From contig JARWIR010000090.1 in assembly GCA_029959085.1 (NCBI GenBank), positions 186,001-250,000 on the forward strand: a DNA stretch of 64,000 nucleotides. The letters are read 5' to 3'. Shown here one piece after another: positions 1 to 11,100 of the stretch (position 1 is its first letter; each line of letters begins with the position of its first letter). Origin of the DNA: Nemophila menziesii. Its lineage: Eukaryota; Streptophyta; Magnoliopsida; Boraginales; Hydrophyllaceae. The notes below the pieces were generated by a model. It did not search any database. It worked only from the letters and a program-made list of their open reading frames with translations, and had not been told where the DNA came from. The translations under genes and the position numbers were made by a program.

Positions 1-342
1 ATTTTGTGATCCTTGGAATTTACAAATTTGTTTTGATAATTCTCTTATCCTAAATACAACATACAATTACCAATAATTAACTACAATATATAATTCAATA
101 TATAGTATAAGGAAAAAGACACATGGGTACGTACCCGTTTTCATATAAAAAAGTTTTACTATTGTCTTCTACTCTTTAACAAGTTTTATTTTTTCCAAGT
201 ACTTTCACATACGGGGCAATTTCTACTTGATAGAATGATTTGCACTTCTTTTATATATAACTCAATTATGAATTTTGCACAGTCTATTATAATTTTTAAA
301 TTTATTTTAGGCCAAGTACCTTCAAATACTGGACATTTTCTA

Positions 343-343
<1 letters not shown>

Positions 344-424
<81 letters not shown>

Positions 425-475
425 ATGTGTGTGTGTGAGAGTGTGTGTGTGTGAGAGAGTGTGTATGTGTATATA
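344..475. repeat. (TA)n microsatellite grading into (TG)n
   Basis: About 73 bp of uninterrupted TA dinucleotides (344-416) are followed by TG/GAGTG repeats to about 475. The open frames across it translate to Ile-Tyr or Thr-His repeats and are not genes. Confidence 0.95.
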
Positions 476-883
476 GTTAGGTTTAATAATAACACATTGG
501 GTATTCATATATATTATAATGAAATCATATGTATTGTGTTTTACCATTTGGATGACTTGGATGATAAAATTGAAATGAGATGGTCATCGATCTTGATCTT
601 CATATACTTTAAATTTTTTTTTTTTTTGAATACATGAGAGAGCCACCTTGAGCTCGGAGTCATTATGACTCCAATGAGTCATAATGACTTTTAATTCTTC
701 ATCAAATAGAGAAACCTATAAAAAATTAAAATTGAATATTAATATTCTTTTTTTTTATAAATATCATACAATTTATCTCAACTAATTAAATAGTAAGGAT
801 AGTTTTATCAAAAATAATTTTTTAAAAGAATATGCAGATCTGATTGAGAGAATAATAAGAAATATATTGCACAATAGTCATAT

Positions 884-1149
884 ATTTTTATTTTTTACTA
901 ATCATATGTATAAATTATATGAAAACGTATGTACTTGTATAAGTATAATTTTCTTTTAGATTTCCAAGTTACTGAATTATGTATATCAACATTTCAAAAG
1001 AACTTATATGTCACACATTTTTATTTTTTACTAATCATATGGATAAATTATATGAAAAAGTATATGCTTGTATAAGTATAATTTTCTTTTATATTTTCAA
1101 GTTACTGAATTATGTATATCAGAATTTTAAAGTAACTTATATTTCACAC
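884..1149. repeat. Tandem duplication, two units of 133 bp
   Basis: The unit beginning ATTTTTATTTTTTACTAATC at 884 recurs at 1017 with the same order of landmarks: an ACTAATCATATG block, a TTGTATAAGTATAATTTTC block, a TTACTGAATTATGTATATCA block and an ACTTATAT.TCACAC end. The two copies differ by scattered substitutions, so the duplication is not recent. Confidence 0.85.
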
Positions 1150-2804
1150 GTCACCACATCATTAATTACATCATATTTTAACAATAGTATAAATTATTTA
1201 TTCGCATATAAACACATTTAGTAGGCCTGCATATTTTTAGTGGGATCAGTCGTGGTGCGCGCAAGTTGTATCGGACCACCCACGTACCAAAAATATAAAT
1301 AAAAACACGTTTAGTAGATCTTGAGAACTATTACATATGAATTAGTACAAAATTAATTTTAAAAATGGTAAATTAAGAAAAAAATTGAGATACAAATCGT
1401 ATTATACAAGTTTAATATCTTTATCAATACGTATATGGCGGAATACGGTGTGTATCCACGACTCACATATCACATGGAAATTTAATTTCTCTCATAAAGG
1501 ATTCATGAATATACATAAAGATTATCTTGAATAAACCTAATATAATTCTGAATTAAAATTCAATCTTTTAGGTAATTTTTTTTTGAAGAAGACCTTTGAT
1601 TTTAGTAAATAAATCAAAGTCACAACGCTATTACACATAACCACATCAAAATAACATATGTATTGATTACTATATTCATGTACAATAACTACATCAATTT
1701 CTATTAAAAACTTCTTACCCGAGTAAAATAATTACTTCTTCCGGAATAAATTTCTTCAAGATCTCTCGCAAAAATCGTAGATCTATACGAAAATATATAT
1801 TTGAAAGCTATGTTTGTTTGTCGAAGATGAGTATCGATGAAAAAAATTAGGAATATTAAGGAGAATTTGAGATCTGATATGCCAATATAATCTGAATTAG
1901 ATTATAATATAGTCTGGAATACAATTGTCTTTTGGGCTCGTCGTTTTCCTTGGGTACTTCTTTAGATATTTGGAAGAGTGGATTGGGCTAAATTGACAAC
2001 TTTTCATTTTATTTAGTGTAATGGGCTCCCAAGCCTTAAATAACAGCCCAATTATTTTTTAAAATTTGAAATGAAAAATTACAGAATTGTCAAACTAAAA
2101 TAAATATACAACCAACTTTTCATTTTATTTAGTGTAATGGGCTCCCGTTTTTTTTAATTTGTAGTAAAGTAAACTTTGCAAAACAGGTTGTACACGTGCC
2201 ACTCTTTTTTTAATGGTCCTGCTGATGAGCTTGATAGAAACATAGTTGAGTTGGTCTAGATAGCCTGGTTCATATGGAAAAACAGAAATAGTAATTATTA
2301 TGAAAATCATGAAAGTATGCCTCTTTACAATATAAAAAAAGCTTACACATCGTATGATGAATACAAAAAACATAATGGTAATATTCTTGAGGTTGAAAAT
2401 GAAAGTGGAAATGAAAATGGGAAAAGAATGAAAATGGAAGAAAAATGATCAACCCAATGATAAAGGAAATACCAATATGTCAGAAAATATAGCAAGACAG
2501 CTCCCTGAGAATAGCTGCACAAATTCCCTTACTGTTATCAATTCAAATGGTCAATTAAATCTAAATCCAAATGAATTAAATACTTATACTGGTAATATCC
2601 CCACTACACTAAAGCCTATTAATATTCATGTTGATGCATCATATAATTTTGTCATTAAGCTTGCTATTGCTGCTTGTGTATTTAGTAACCAACTGTGCCA
2701 TTTTTTGGATGGACAGTCATGAAATTTTGCATCTCAATCACCAGTAAAAGCCGAGCTAATGGGAATAAGAAATATAGTCCTCAAACCTACAACTTATCAC
2801 CATC

Positions 2805-4301
2805 TGGTGCTGGAAGAGGTGTGATAAATGAATGATTAAATAAAGATAATAAAAGAACACACACCCAATACTACCACGAGAAACTCACTGTAAGTGCACA
2901 GATCGTTTGCAAGTTATAGTTGATAAATTAGATTAGGTCTCATGGATTTAAGTAGTTATTCTAAATTCGTGTTCAATATTAGAATAGATGGTTTAAATGT
3001 TTTGATTAAAAAGATAAGAAAGTAAACTGTTTTTTTTTCTAAAAACTTAAAGTAAATAACAAATAATTATGAAAATAAGATAAAGAGATGCAAGTATGAA
3101 CCTGTCCTATTGAATTAATGATTCCTAATAATAATGGTGAATAAGTAATTTCACAATAGTCGGGACTCTATTATCTTCCTAACTCCCTTCAGGGTAGACT
3201 TAGGAAGCAATCCTACAGTATTACAGACCCCATCAGGGCGACTATAAGCTACTTTCAGATGGTTAAGCAATTTACCCAATTGGCTACATAGTTAGTCAAG
3301 CCCGCCAAGACCAGTGACGAATACCACGCGATTGTAGTTTTGTAATAAAACACCCCCTTCGGGATGATCGCTGCCACTAGCGAATAGCCTAATTACTAAA
3401 ACCTATCTGTAATTAGCTAAGTTATTGATATTTAACAAGCACAAGAATAAAGTCAATGAAAATCAATTAAATACTAAAATCCCAGATTCAAATTAATACA
3501 TAAAAACAATAATCAATTGATCATATAATTACAGTCCTAAAGAGAAAGTATGCATAATAAAATGCTTGAATAAATAGCTTAGAAACACCTCATAGACAAA
3601 ATAAATCTAATACTAATTTACCCAAAGAATAAATTTGATGCAGTGAAACTCCAATGATTCTTCCTCCTCTAGGTCTTCCTAATTGCTTCTATGACGATTT
3701 ATTGATGTATATTAATTTTAGGCAGCTAAGGGATGATTTTATAAGGTTAGGAGCTAGTATATATAGGTGTTAGGTCAAAATCTTGGAGTGCCAGGAAAGT
3801 TATTGGAGTCCTTTTCCAATTCAAATTCATTTATTAAAATACAGGATAGATTAAACACTACTTCAATGATTTGGCCATATCATCTTCGTTACTTGGTCAA
3901 ATTTAGTGTACACCCAGTCAAAACGACCGGGTTTCAAATATATATCTGCTGGTAAAATATCTCATCCAAATTCGTAATAGATTTTCTGCAGTCTTTAAAA
4001 TACTTGACGACTTTTCAGCATGGTAAATTTACTTGACAACTTTTTCTTTCTTAACTCAACTTTGTTTCCTTTCAACTCTTGATTTCAACTTTGATCTTCT
4101 TTCCTCAAATCCTTGACATTGGTTTGGCATCTAATATAATTAACTAAACACTAATAATGCTCTAAAAGTAATAATTCTCCAAATCAAGGTAAGAAACTGG
4201 AATATATCAAATAATAAGGAAAAGTTCCTCAAATAAGCACATAATACACCTAAAATGATGTCTCACAAATAGATTAATTCGTCACAAATAGGGAGACATC
4301 A
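2805..4301 (-). repeat. LARD element LTR, left (3' in element sense)
   Basis: 1,497 bp matching 8250-9914 over its whole length with many substitutions. Internal landmarks are CTAACTCCC..TCAGGGTAGACTT near 3180 and the GGGAGACATCA end. It is shorter than its partner because the right copy carries an internal duplication. Confidence 0.85.
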
Positions 4302-5733
4302 CTACCCCCAACTCAAAGTTGTATCGTCCCAATACAATAAAAAATAAGAATATAGGAAAGTCTCTAAAATATCAGTTATTGCAAATAAGCACGATAGAAG
4401 GAGAATGTAATGAATAGTTGTAAATCAACTACTTAGTAGGTTTCATCTAATAATATTTACAAACTAATTAATATTAATATACTTATCATACAAACAATCA
4501 ACACGGTTTAATTTCTAAATTAGATTAGCTTTGCAATGCACGAAGGAGAGGTTCTTTTCTTAGTTCGATATGGAGGCTAAGTGTTCACGATCCTAACATA
4601 GTCTCTAATGGTCCATCTATCTGCTCTCTATTAGTTCAATTGCTTCTATATCACATAGCTAAGAATCATAAGGTCTTTAAGATTTTAATGTAGGCTTAGG
4701 GACGGCATGATCGTATATTTGGATAATTTAGAGTGAGCATTTGGCTCTCTCCTTACTAGCCATCAACGAATCGCCCTAGAGCTTGAGTTACTCTTATAAA
4801 TGTTTCTCACTCAACCCAAGATTTTATTCAATTAATATTCATCCCCAATAACCCAATATAAATCATCAAGATGATCACATAAAAATTCCACTTTACTTGT
4901 CCAATTCATATAATTTTTTTCCATTTATTTTTTTCTTTTGTAAGTTAACTATGACTCTCTTCTTTATGTGAGATGTCATGCTATTTATTTTCAACATATT
5001 TATTTTCTATTCAATAATTGTTTTCTTTTACCCCAGAAAAGGGTTACAATATAAATAAGTGAATCATCATCAAGAGCAAAATTACATAGCTCGAAGATAC
5101 CCAACCCAATAATTTTTCCCATAATGTGAACCCACCACCCCAAACTCAAACTCTAAAAATATTGCCTATGCACCACGATTCAAGTACGGGTCATATGGAA
5201 AAGTCCAATAATCTAAAGGGTATGGCTTGTAATGTGGCTAATAAAAGGAGTTAGAAAGGCTAGAATGGCCTGAGACGGATAACAATTCAATTAAAATGGG
5301 ACAGCAAGCTAAAAGGCACAAAGGGCTTATCAAAGGACCGCCTTAATCACTTTCCTAACTATGCCATTTTGTTACTTTCTCACCTCTAGCACGTTCATTA
5401 AATGGGTTTATAAACTAGCTCGGATCTCATGGCCTACACTCCCTTCACGGCACCCTAAGATCAAAGCTTGCTTCTAATGCATTTCTTACTAATCCTTTCT
5501 TTACTTTTAATGTGTGTTTTCATGTTCATTTCTCAAAGCATACAATACAACTAGTTCATAAAAATATTACTTCTATATCATTTACTCACTACAGTTTATG
5601 ATTTTATGCCATTAAACACATTCTACATATTATTCCATCTCTTAAAAAAATAATTAAATTTCTACTAAAAAGCAATAAATCACATAAAATGGAGATGAGG
5701 GACAACAAATACCCAGACCCCCAACTCAAAAAT

Positions 5734-5753
5734 GAGTCGTGTCCCCACGACTC
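5734..5753 (-). promoter_or_regulatory. Conserved hairpin in LARD 3' region
   Basis: A perfect 8-bp inverted repeat, GAGTCGTG and CACGACTC, is separated by 4 nt. In the element-sense RNA the loop reads GGGA, which fits the GNRA tetraloop class. The identical hairpin is at 32278-32297 in the Athila element, in the corresponding position upstream of the 3' LTR. Its function is unknown; an RNA signal is inference. Confidence 0.65.
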
Positions 5754-6539
5754 GAAACAGACTCAATGAAAAAACATATATTTAAAAATAAAGAAAGATG
5801 GTAGGGAAGAGAGAAAACATACTCTTAGAGGCTAGAGCCTCTCTTGATAAACACCTAAGATAGGGTGCAGTGCTTCTCTTATATGTAAATGCATCACCAT
5901 ATTCGCATAGACTTACCTCCTCGTGTGCTTCATCCCAATCATTCGATCAACTCTAGAAAACTTATGTGTTTACATTTTTCTAACTTCTTTCTCGAATTTG
6001 TGAGCGGTAGCTACTAGGGCCCTTTATAAGCTTTACTTGTTTCCCTCTTGTTCTCATCCAATTCCTTTCTTTGATTTTTCTCCATCTTCCTCACATTAGC
6101 TAATGTCTCTGTTCTTTGCATCATCTCCCTTGACCTCTAACTCAAACTTCTACCATTTTTGGAATTAGCCCTTGATGTGGGTGGATAGGTTATTATTTTG
6201 AGTCGGAAATGTGTATGGATGATGTTTCTCTATGTGGTATGATGTAATCTTGTTTGGATGAGAAGTATTTAAAAATTTCAGGAAAAAGGTTTTGTAAATT
6301 TTGGTTTTGATTCTTTGATTCGAGGTGCTTTGGAATGATTTGTGTGGGTAAGTATTGATTATAGGAGTGTAAGATATATTTGTATATGAATTTATGGTGA
6401 TTTGGTGTTGTTTTGTTGTGAGGGGAAGGTTTGGTACAACTTTAATGGAGTTTTATGGAGTTTGGGTGCTTTAGGGAAGAAGGAGGCTAAGGGATTGTGA
6501 ATTAATAAGCAAAATTGAACAAACCTCCTCTTCAAGGGT

Positions 6540-6850
6540 TTTTGTCACGGCGTGCACCGGTATGCTGGCTAGGGGACCGGTAATGTCAAGTCTGGTTTTT
6601 TAAAGTTTTTGACCTCGAACTGTATCCAAACTGTCGCGGCCCTTCTTCATGGACCGGTTGTCGGTCAGTCTTCTGTCTTATACCGTCGCGACCCTTGTGC
6701 ACGAATGACGATACGGTCTGATAATCGGTATGCTAGTACTAGCTTCTGACATTCTGACTTAGACCGTATTGTTGACCATCACGACCCTTGGAGCAGGACC
6801 GGTAGGCCGGAGGTATGGCCGGTAGGCAGGTCCGCTGTGCGTGACTTGGT
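6540..6850. repeat. GC-rich degenerate repeat block in LARD interior
   Basis: Imperfect recurrences of ACCGTCGCGACCCTTG-like and GGACCGGT-like motifs stand out from the AT-rich surroundings. In element sense the block comes after the gag-like relic and before the 3' hairpin. This is roughly where the Athila element carries its 124-bp palindromic array, although the sequences differ. Confidence 0.6.
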
Positions 6851-7056
6851 TTTTTTCGCGATCTTCTTCACCCCATACTCTTTTTCTACGTTACCTACAC
6901 AACAAAAACACTCTATACCTTTCTCATTAAATCAATAAATACCAAGGCACATAAAAATTACTAATACCCACTAAAAAATCTAAACTAATAAAGCAATTAA
7001 AACTTGGGGTGTCTCCAAAGATCATTTTTATTTAACGTCATTTAAAGTTTAACGTG

Positions 7057-8123
7057 TTACCGCCCCATCCACATATTCTTGAAACCTCGTGGCCTATTCT
7101 CTTGTTTGGTGGCCTTCCAAGAAACCGTGGTTCCAACCCCAAACTCATCATTAGCTCTCTTCTTCACGGGTTCATGGTGGTGGTCCTTCTCTTTAACCTC
7201 TTTAGGCACTTCTGGAACAATGGGGAACTCAAGTGGAACCTCCTCAATTTTCTTTTCCAAACATTGGATGTTTCTAACCTTTCTTTTGTTTTGAGGGCCA
7301 CATTTTCAACTTCGATCTCTACAATCACATTCTCTATCATTTTCGAGATAGCTTCTATGATTACTTTTTGCGGTATGAGTTCTTTTGTATCACTTTCAAG
7401 AATTTGGGCGTAGGTTTCATCTTCTTTGAACGCCTCTACAAATGATTTATTGATGTCACCATTTGAATGGTTCGTCTTCATAGGATTGGGTGGTGACATC
7501 AATTGAGTACTAGGTGGCGAATCCATCCTAGTCTCTTCTTCTTCTCCCTCTTTTCAAACCAAGATCTCAATATTTGATTTCTATAAACGCGGATTGGCTG
7601 GGTTTTCTATGGAAGAAATCTTCCCTTCACAAGGTTTAATTTTAACTTCAACTTGGTTACCAACAATTATGGCATCTAGGCTTAGCGTGGTTGGTTCTTC
7701 TATCGTTGGAATCTTTCAGTTCACTAGGTATAACATGGGGCGATTCCACTTCCTTCTCTTCTTGAAGGCTAAACTCTTCAACCACATCGAACCGAACATC
7801 TCTATCTTGATTGGCCTTGTAATTAATATTTGTACCTTGGCCAATTTGCATAGATGGTCTTTTTTGTAATTTCTCAATTATTTTTTCATATTTTGCACTA
7901 ATGATATAGCAGCATCGCTTTTCGCCTCACTTTTTACCATATTATCTATCAGAACCTTGATGAAACGATTAAGAGAGACTTCCAACCACCTGAGCCTCTC
8001 TTCATGATCTCTAAAGCTCCCTTGTGTAAAATTCATGAAAGTGTGCAAATCATCAAGGAAGTTCTGTACTTGAACATACCAGGATTGTGGTGGAGTTTGA
8101 TCTTGATAAAGAGAATTCTCCAT
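7057..8123 (-). pseudogene. gag-like relic of the LARD element
   Basis: Successive open stretches on the - strand (8123-7878, 7851-7657, 7526-7164, 7260-7057) lie just downstream of the primer-binding site in element sense and look like one former reading frame of about 355 codons broken by frameshifts and stops. The first begins with a glutamine/proline-rich start and a charged, probably helical segment containing LRWLEVSLNRF. The later part is rich in Glu/Lys/Val. I see no CCHC zinc knuckle and no pol motifs. The gag assignment rests on position more than on sequence. Confidence 0.45.
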
Positions 8124-8225
8124 AACAGAAGAAAAACCTGAAAAGAGATTAACAAAACAAGCGTAAAATTGAGAACAAATAAAACCACTAAACTAACTTA
8201 AACACAAAATAAAATAACTTTAAAA

Positions 8226-8243
8226 TCCCCGGCACCGGAGCCA
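8226..8243 (-). promoter_or_regulatory. Primer-binding site, tRNA-Asp type, degenerate
   Basis: Read on the - strand this is TGGCTCCGGTGCCGGGGA, 6 nt inside the right LTR. It resembles the Athila tRNA-Asp primer site with a few mismatches and sets the element's orientation. Confidence 0.7.
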
Positions 8244-8249
8244 AAAATT

Positions 8250-9914
8250 TGGTGGTGGAAAAGGTATGATAAATAAACGAATAAATAAAGATAATAAAAG
8301 AACACACACCCAATACTACCACGAGAAACTCACTGCAAGTACACATATCGTTTGCAAGTTATAGTTGATAAATTAGATGTTTTCAGGGATTTAAGTAGTT
8401 ATTCTAAATTCGTGTTCAATATTAGAATAGATGGTTTTAAATGTTTTGATTGAAAAGATAAAAAAGTAAATTGTTTTGTTTTCTAAAAACTTAAAATAAA
8501 ATAAATAATAAATAATTATGAAAATAAGATAAGGAGATGTAAGTATGAACCTATCCAATTGAATTAATGATTTCTAAGAATAAGGGTGAATGGGTAATTT
8601 TACAATAGTCAGGACACTATTATCTTCCTAACTCCCGTCAGGGTAGACTTAAGAAGCAATCCTACGTATTACAGACCTTGTTAGGGCGATTATAGGCTAC
8701 TTTCATATGGTTAAGTAATTTACCCAGTTGGCTACGTGGTTAGTCAAGCCTGCCACAATCAATGACGAATACCACATGTCTATATTTTAGGTATGAGATT
8801 AAACCCCACCTCCCTTCCCGATGATCGTCGCCACTAGCAAATAGACTAATTGCTAAAACCTATCTCTAATTAGCTAAGTTATTGATAGTAAACAAGCACA
8901 AGAATATAGTCAATGAAAATTCATTAAAACCCAAATCAATTAAATACTAAAATCCCAGATTCAAATTAAAACATAAAAACAATAATCAATTGCTAAAATA
9001 ATTACAGTCCTAAAGAGAAATTATACATAATAAAACTCTTGAATAAATAGCTTAGAAATACCTCATAGACAAAATAAATCTAATACTAATTTACCCAAAG
9101 AATAGAGATGGAGAAGTGTAGAATTGATGCGGTGAACTCAAACTCTTGATTCTTCCTCCTCTAGATCCAACTAATTGCTTCTATGACGATTTATTGATGT
9201 ATAGAAGTGTAGAATTGATGCGGTGAACTCCAACTCTTGATTCTCCGCACTCTAGATCCTCCTAATTGCTTCTATGACGATTTATTGATGTATATTAAGC
9301 TTAGGCAGCCAAGGGATGATTTTATAAGGTTAGTATCTGTTATATATAGGTGTTAGGTCGAAATCTTGTAGTGCAAGGCAAGTTATTGGAGTCATTTTCC
9401 AATTCAAATTCGTTTCCTGAAAATATTAGAAGGTTAAACACTGCTTAAATGATTTGGCCATATCTCCTTCGTTGCTAGGTCAAATTTAGTGTACAATCAT
9501 TCAAAATGACCGTAATTCAAAGATCTATCTGCTGGTAAAATATGTCATCCAAATTCGTAATATATTTTTCGCAGGCTTCAATACACTGGACGGATTTTCA
9601 GCATGACAGATTTACTTGGCAGTATTTCCTTTTCTAACTCAACTTTGTTTTCCTTTAACTCTTGATTTCAACTTGGATCTTCTTTAATCAACTCCTTGAC
9701 ATTGATTTAGCATATAATATCATTAATTTATCTAAGAGCTTCACATTTAACACACAAATTACACTAAAAATGCTCTAATAGTAATATTTCTCCAAATCAA
9801 GGTAAGAAACTGGAATATATCAAATAATAAGGAAAAATCCCTCAAATAAGCACATAATGCACCTAAAATGATGTCTCACGAATAGATTAATTCATCACAA
9901 ATAGGGAGACATCA
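8250..9914 (-). repeat. LARD element LTR, right (5' in element sense)
   Basis: 1,665 bp. It contains a tandem duplication of about 91 bp near 9110-9290 (two copies of GAAGTGTAGAATTGATGCGG through TTTATTGATGTAT) that the left LTR lacks. The duplication therefore arose after insertion, or was present in only one LTR. Confidence 0.85.
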
Positions 9915-10262
9915 CATCACCACCTCCACCTGAGAGCACTCTCTCAACATCATAAAGCCCTTACAATCAGAAATAAAATTCAACAATAATTTTCTCCAAC
10001 CACTTTTCAAAGACATTTTAAGAATTGATAGACATCGCCAAATCTCCTTCACTCATTTAATAGGAGACTTAATACAACAGCTGATTGGCTTGCGCGACAA
10101 GAGATGTTGAATCTCTTTCCTTGTAATTGGGCTTCCCATCCCCTCCCCGTTTAGCTTTTTTACTTAAATATAATTTGTCTGCTAATGGTATTGACTAAAC
10201 ACTCTAAACTTATTGTAATTTATCAGTTTTATTTATCTAATTTTCATTTCGACTAAAAAAAG

Positions 10263-11100
10263 TTCTCATTTTTCTTGTTCTAAAGCATTCTCACGAAACA
10301 GTGACCAAGCATAGTATATGATATGTGTATGGTAAATTACTTAATTGAGAATATAATTGCTTTCTTTTGCTATGTTTTAACAACTTTTAATACATAAACA
10401 AACATAAATTAAAATAGCAAAGATCTTTTCTTTAATTACTTAAAATCAAAAGGTAGCTAAACACATACCCGAAAAATAATTGATTCGACATTATACACAT
10501 GACAGAGACTCGTGTTGATAATGTGTTATAAAATTAACGGCGATAAATTGAAATATAGAGAAATATAATCTCGTATTATTAATCTGTGGAATTTCGATTG
10601 GTTACAATATGATATGAATATCAAACTATATATACAAAAATGGAAGTAGTTGCACAGCTACTAGCTTAAGCTGCTGCGGGGCTCAAGCAGCTGCGCAGCT
10701 GTACTGTAAGTCATTTATACACGTTGCTACTTTTTAGGTATATCGTTGGTGTATATCCACTTAATATAATATTTTATAGCAATTGATATTTTGTTTTAAA
10801 TATAAACAAAAATTATATAAGTTGAACCCTAAACCACTAAAATGACTATATACTCATGAAATGTGGTCCTTAATACGTGAAATGAACTTCAACTGTAAGG
10901 AATCGAAATGCATGGAAAAAAGAAATCTTTTTACCGGGTTTCTCTCTAGAAAACTTTGCCCCACCACCCAAAAAAACACCACCGCCACCATCACTACCCT
11001 CACACAAAAACCAAAAATCATACAAATGTCTTACATCAAAAGACTCTTAGTATATTAAATCCCTTCCTGTATTTAACAATCTTTATTAAACATCATATTT
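10263..11100. other. Spacer between LINE remnants
   Basis: AT-rich sequence without a recognisable gene. It contains a 14-bp perfect palindrome CAGCTGCGCAGCTG at 10688-10701 in a small GC-richer patch with further AGCTGCTGC-like inverted pieces (about 10653-10705), which could fold locally. Confidence 0.5.

Larger units (their letters stand above)
1..2150. other. AT-rich intergenic spacer
   Basis: No supportable gene was seen. The stretch holds a TA/TG microsatellite, a 133-bp tandem duplication and many short A or T runs. A segment of about 34 bp beginning CAACTTTTCATTTTATTTAG occurs twice (near 1999 and 2112), just before the first LINE-like coding remnant. Short open frames here are low-complexity and have no recognisable domain. 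Confidence 0.6.
2805..9914 (-). mobile_element. Non-autonomous Athila-related LTR element (LARD type)
   Basis: Two long direct repeats (2805-4301 and 8250-9914) start TGGTG and end GGGAGACATCA, the same ends as the Athila element at 29312-42160. Just inside the right repeat is a primer-binding site resembling the tRNA-Asp type, so transcription runs on the - strand. The interior has a gag-like relic (7057-8123) but no protease, reverse transcriptase or integrase. The left interior (4302-5760) is collinear with 30870-32300 of the Athila element, including a conserved hairpin. I read it as a large derivative mobilised by Athila proteins. The flanks share CATC, but no clean 5-bp target duplication is visible. 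Confidence 0.82.
2150..10262 (+). pseudogene. LINE (L1 type) 3' part, split by an LTR element
   Basis: Two pieces (about 2150-2804 and 9915-10262) form the end of a plant LINE ORF2 on the + strand. The left piece reads through a W-F-I-W-K-N-R-N block, typical of the segment before RNase H, and then an RNase H start around 2620-2790 (HVDASYN, then VKAELMGIR). The right piece gives the end of RNase H (SLNIIKPLQSE, then in another frame NTTADWLARQ near 10070-10110). Stops and frameshifts make it a pseudogene. It ends in TTTCGACTAAAAAAA near 10262, a 3' end shared with the LINE fragment ending at 51632. The LTR element at 2805-9914 interrupts the RNase H domain. Confidence 0.75.

Noticed and set aside
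235..547. Open frames across the TA/TG microsatellite
   Set aside because: Translations are Ile-Tyr or Thr-His repeats. Any dinucleotide repeat gives such frames, and there is no domain.
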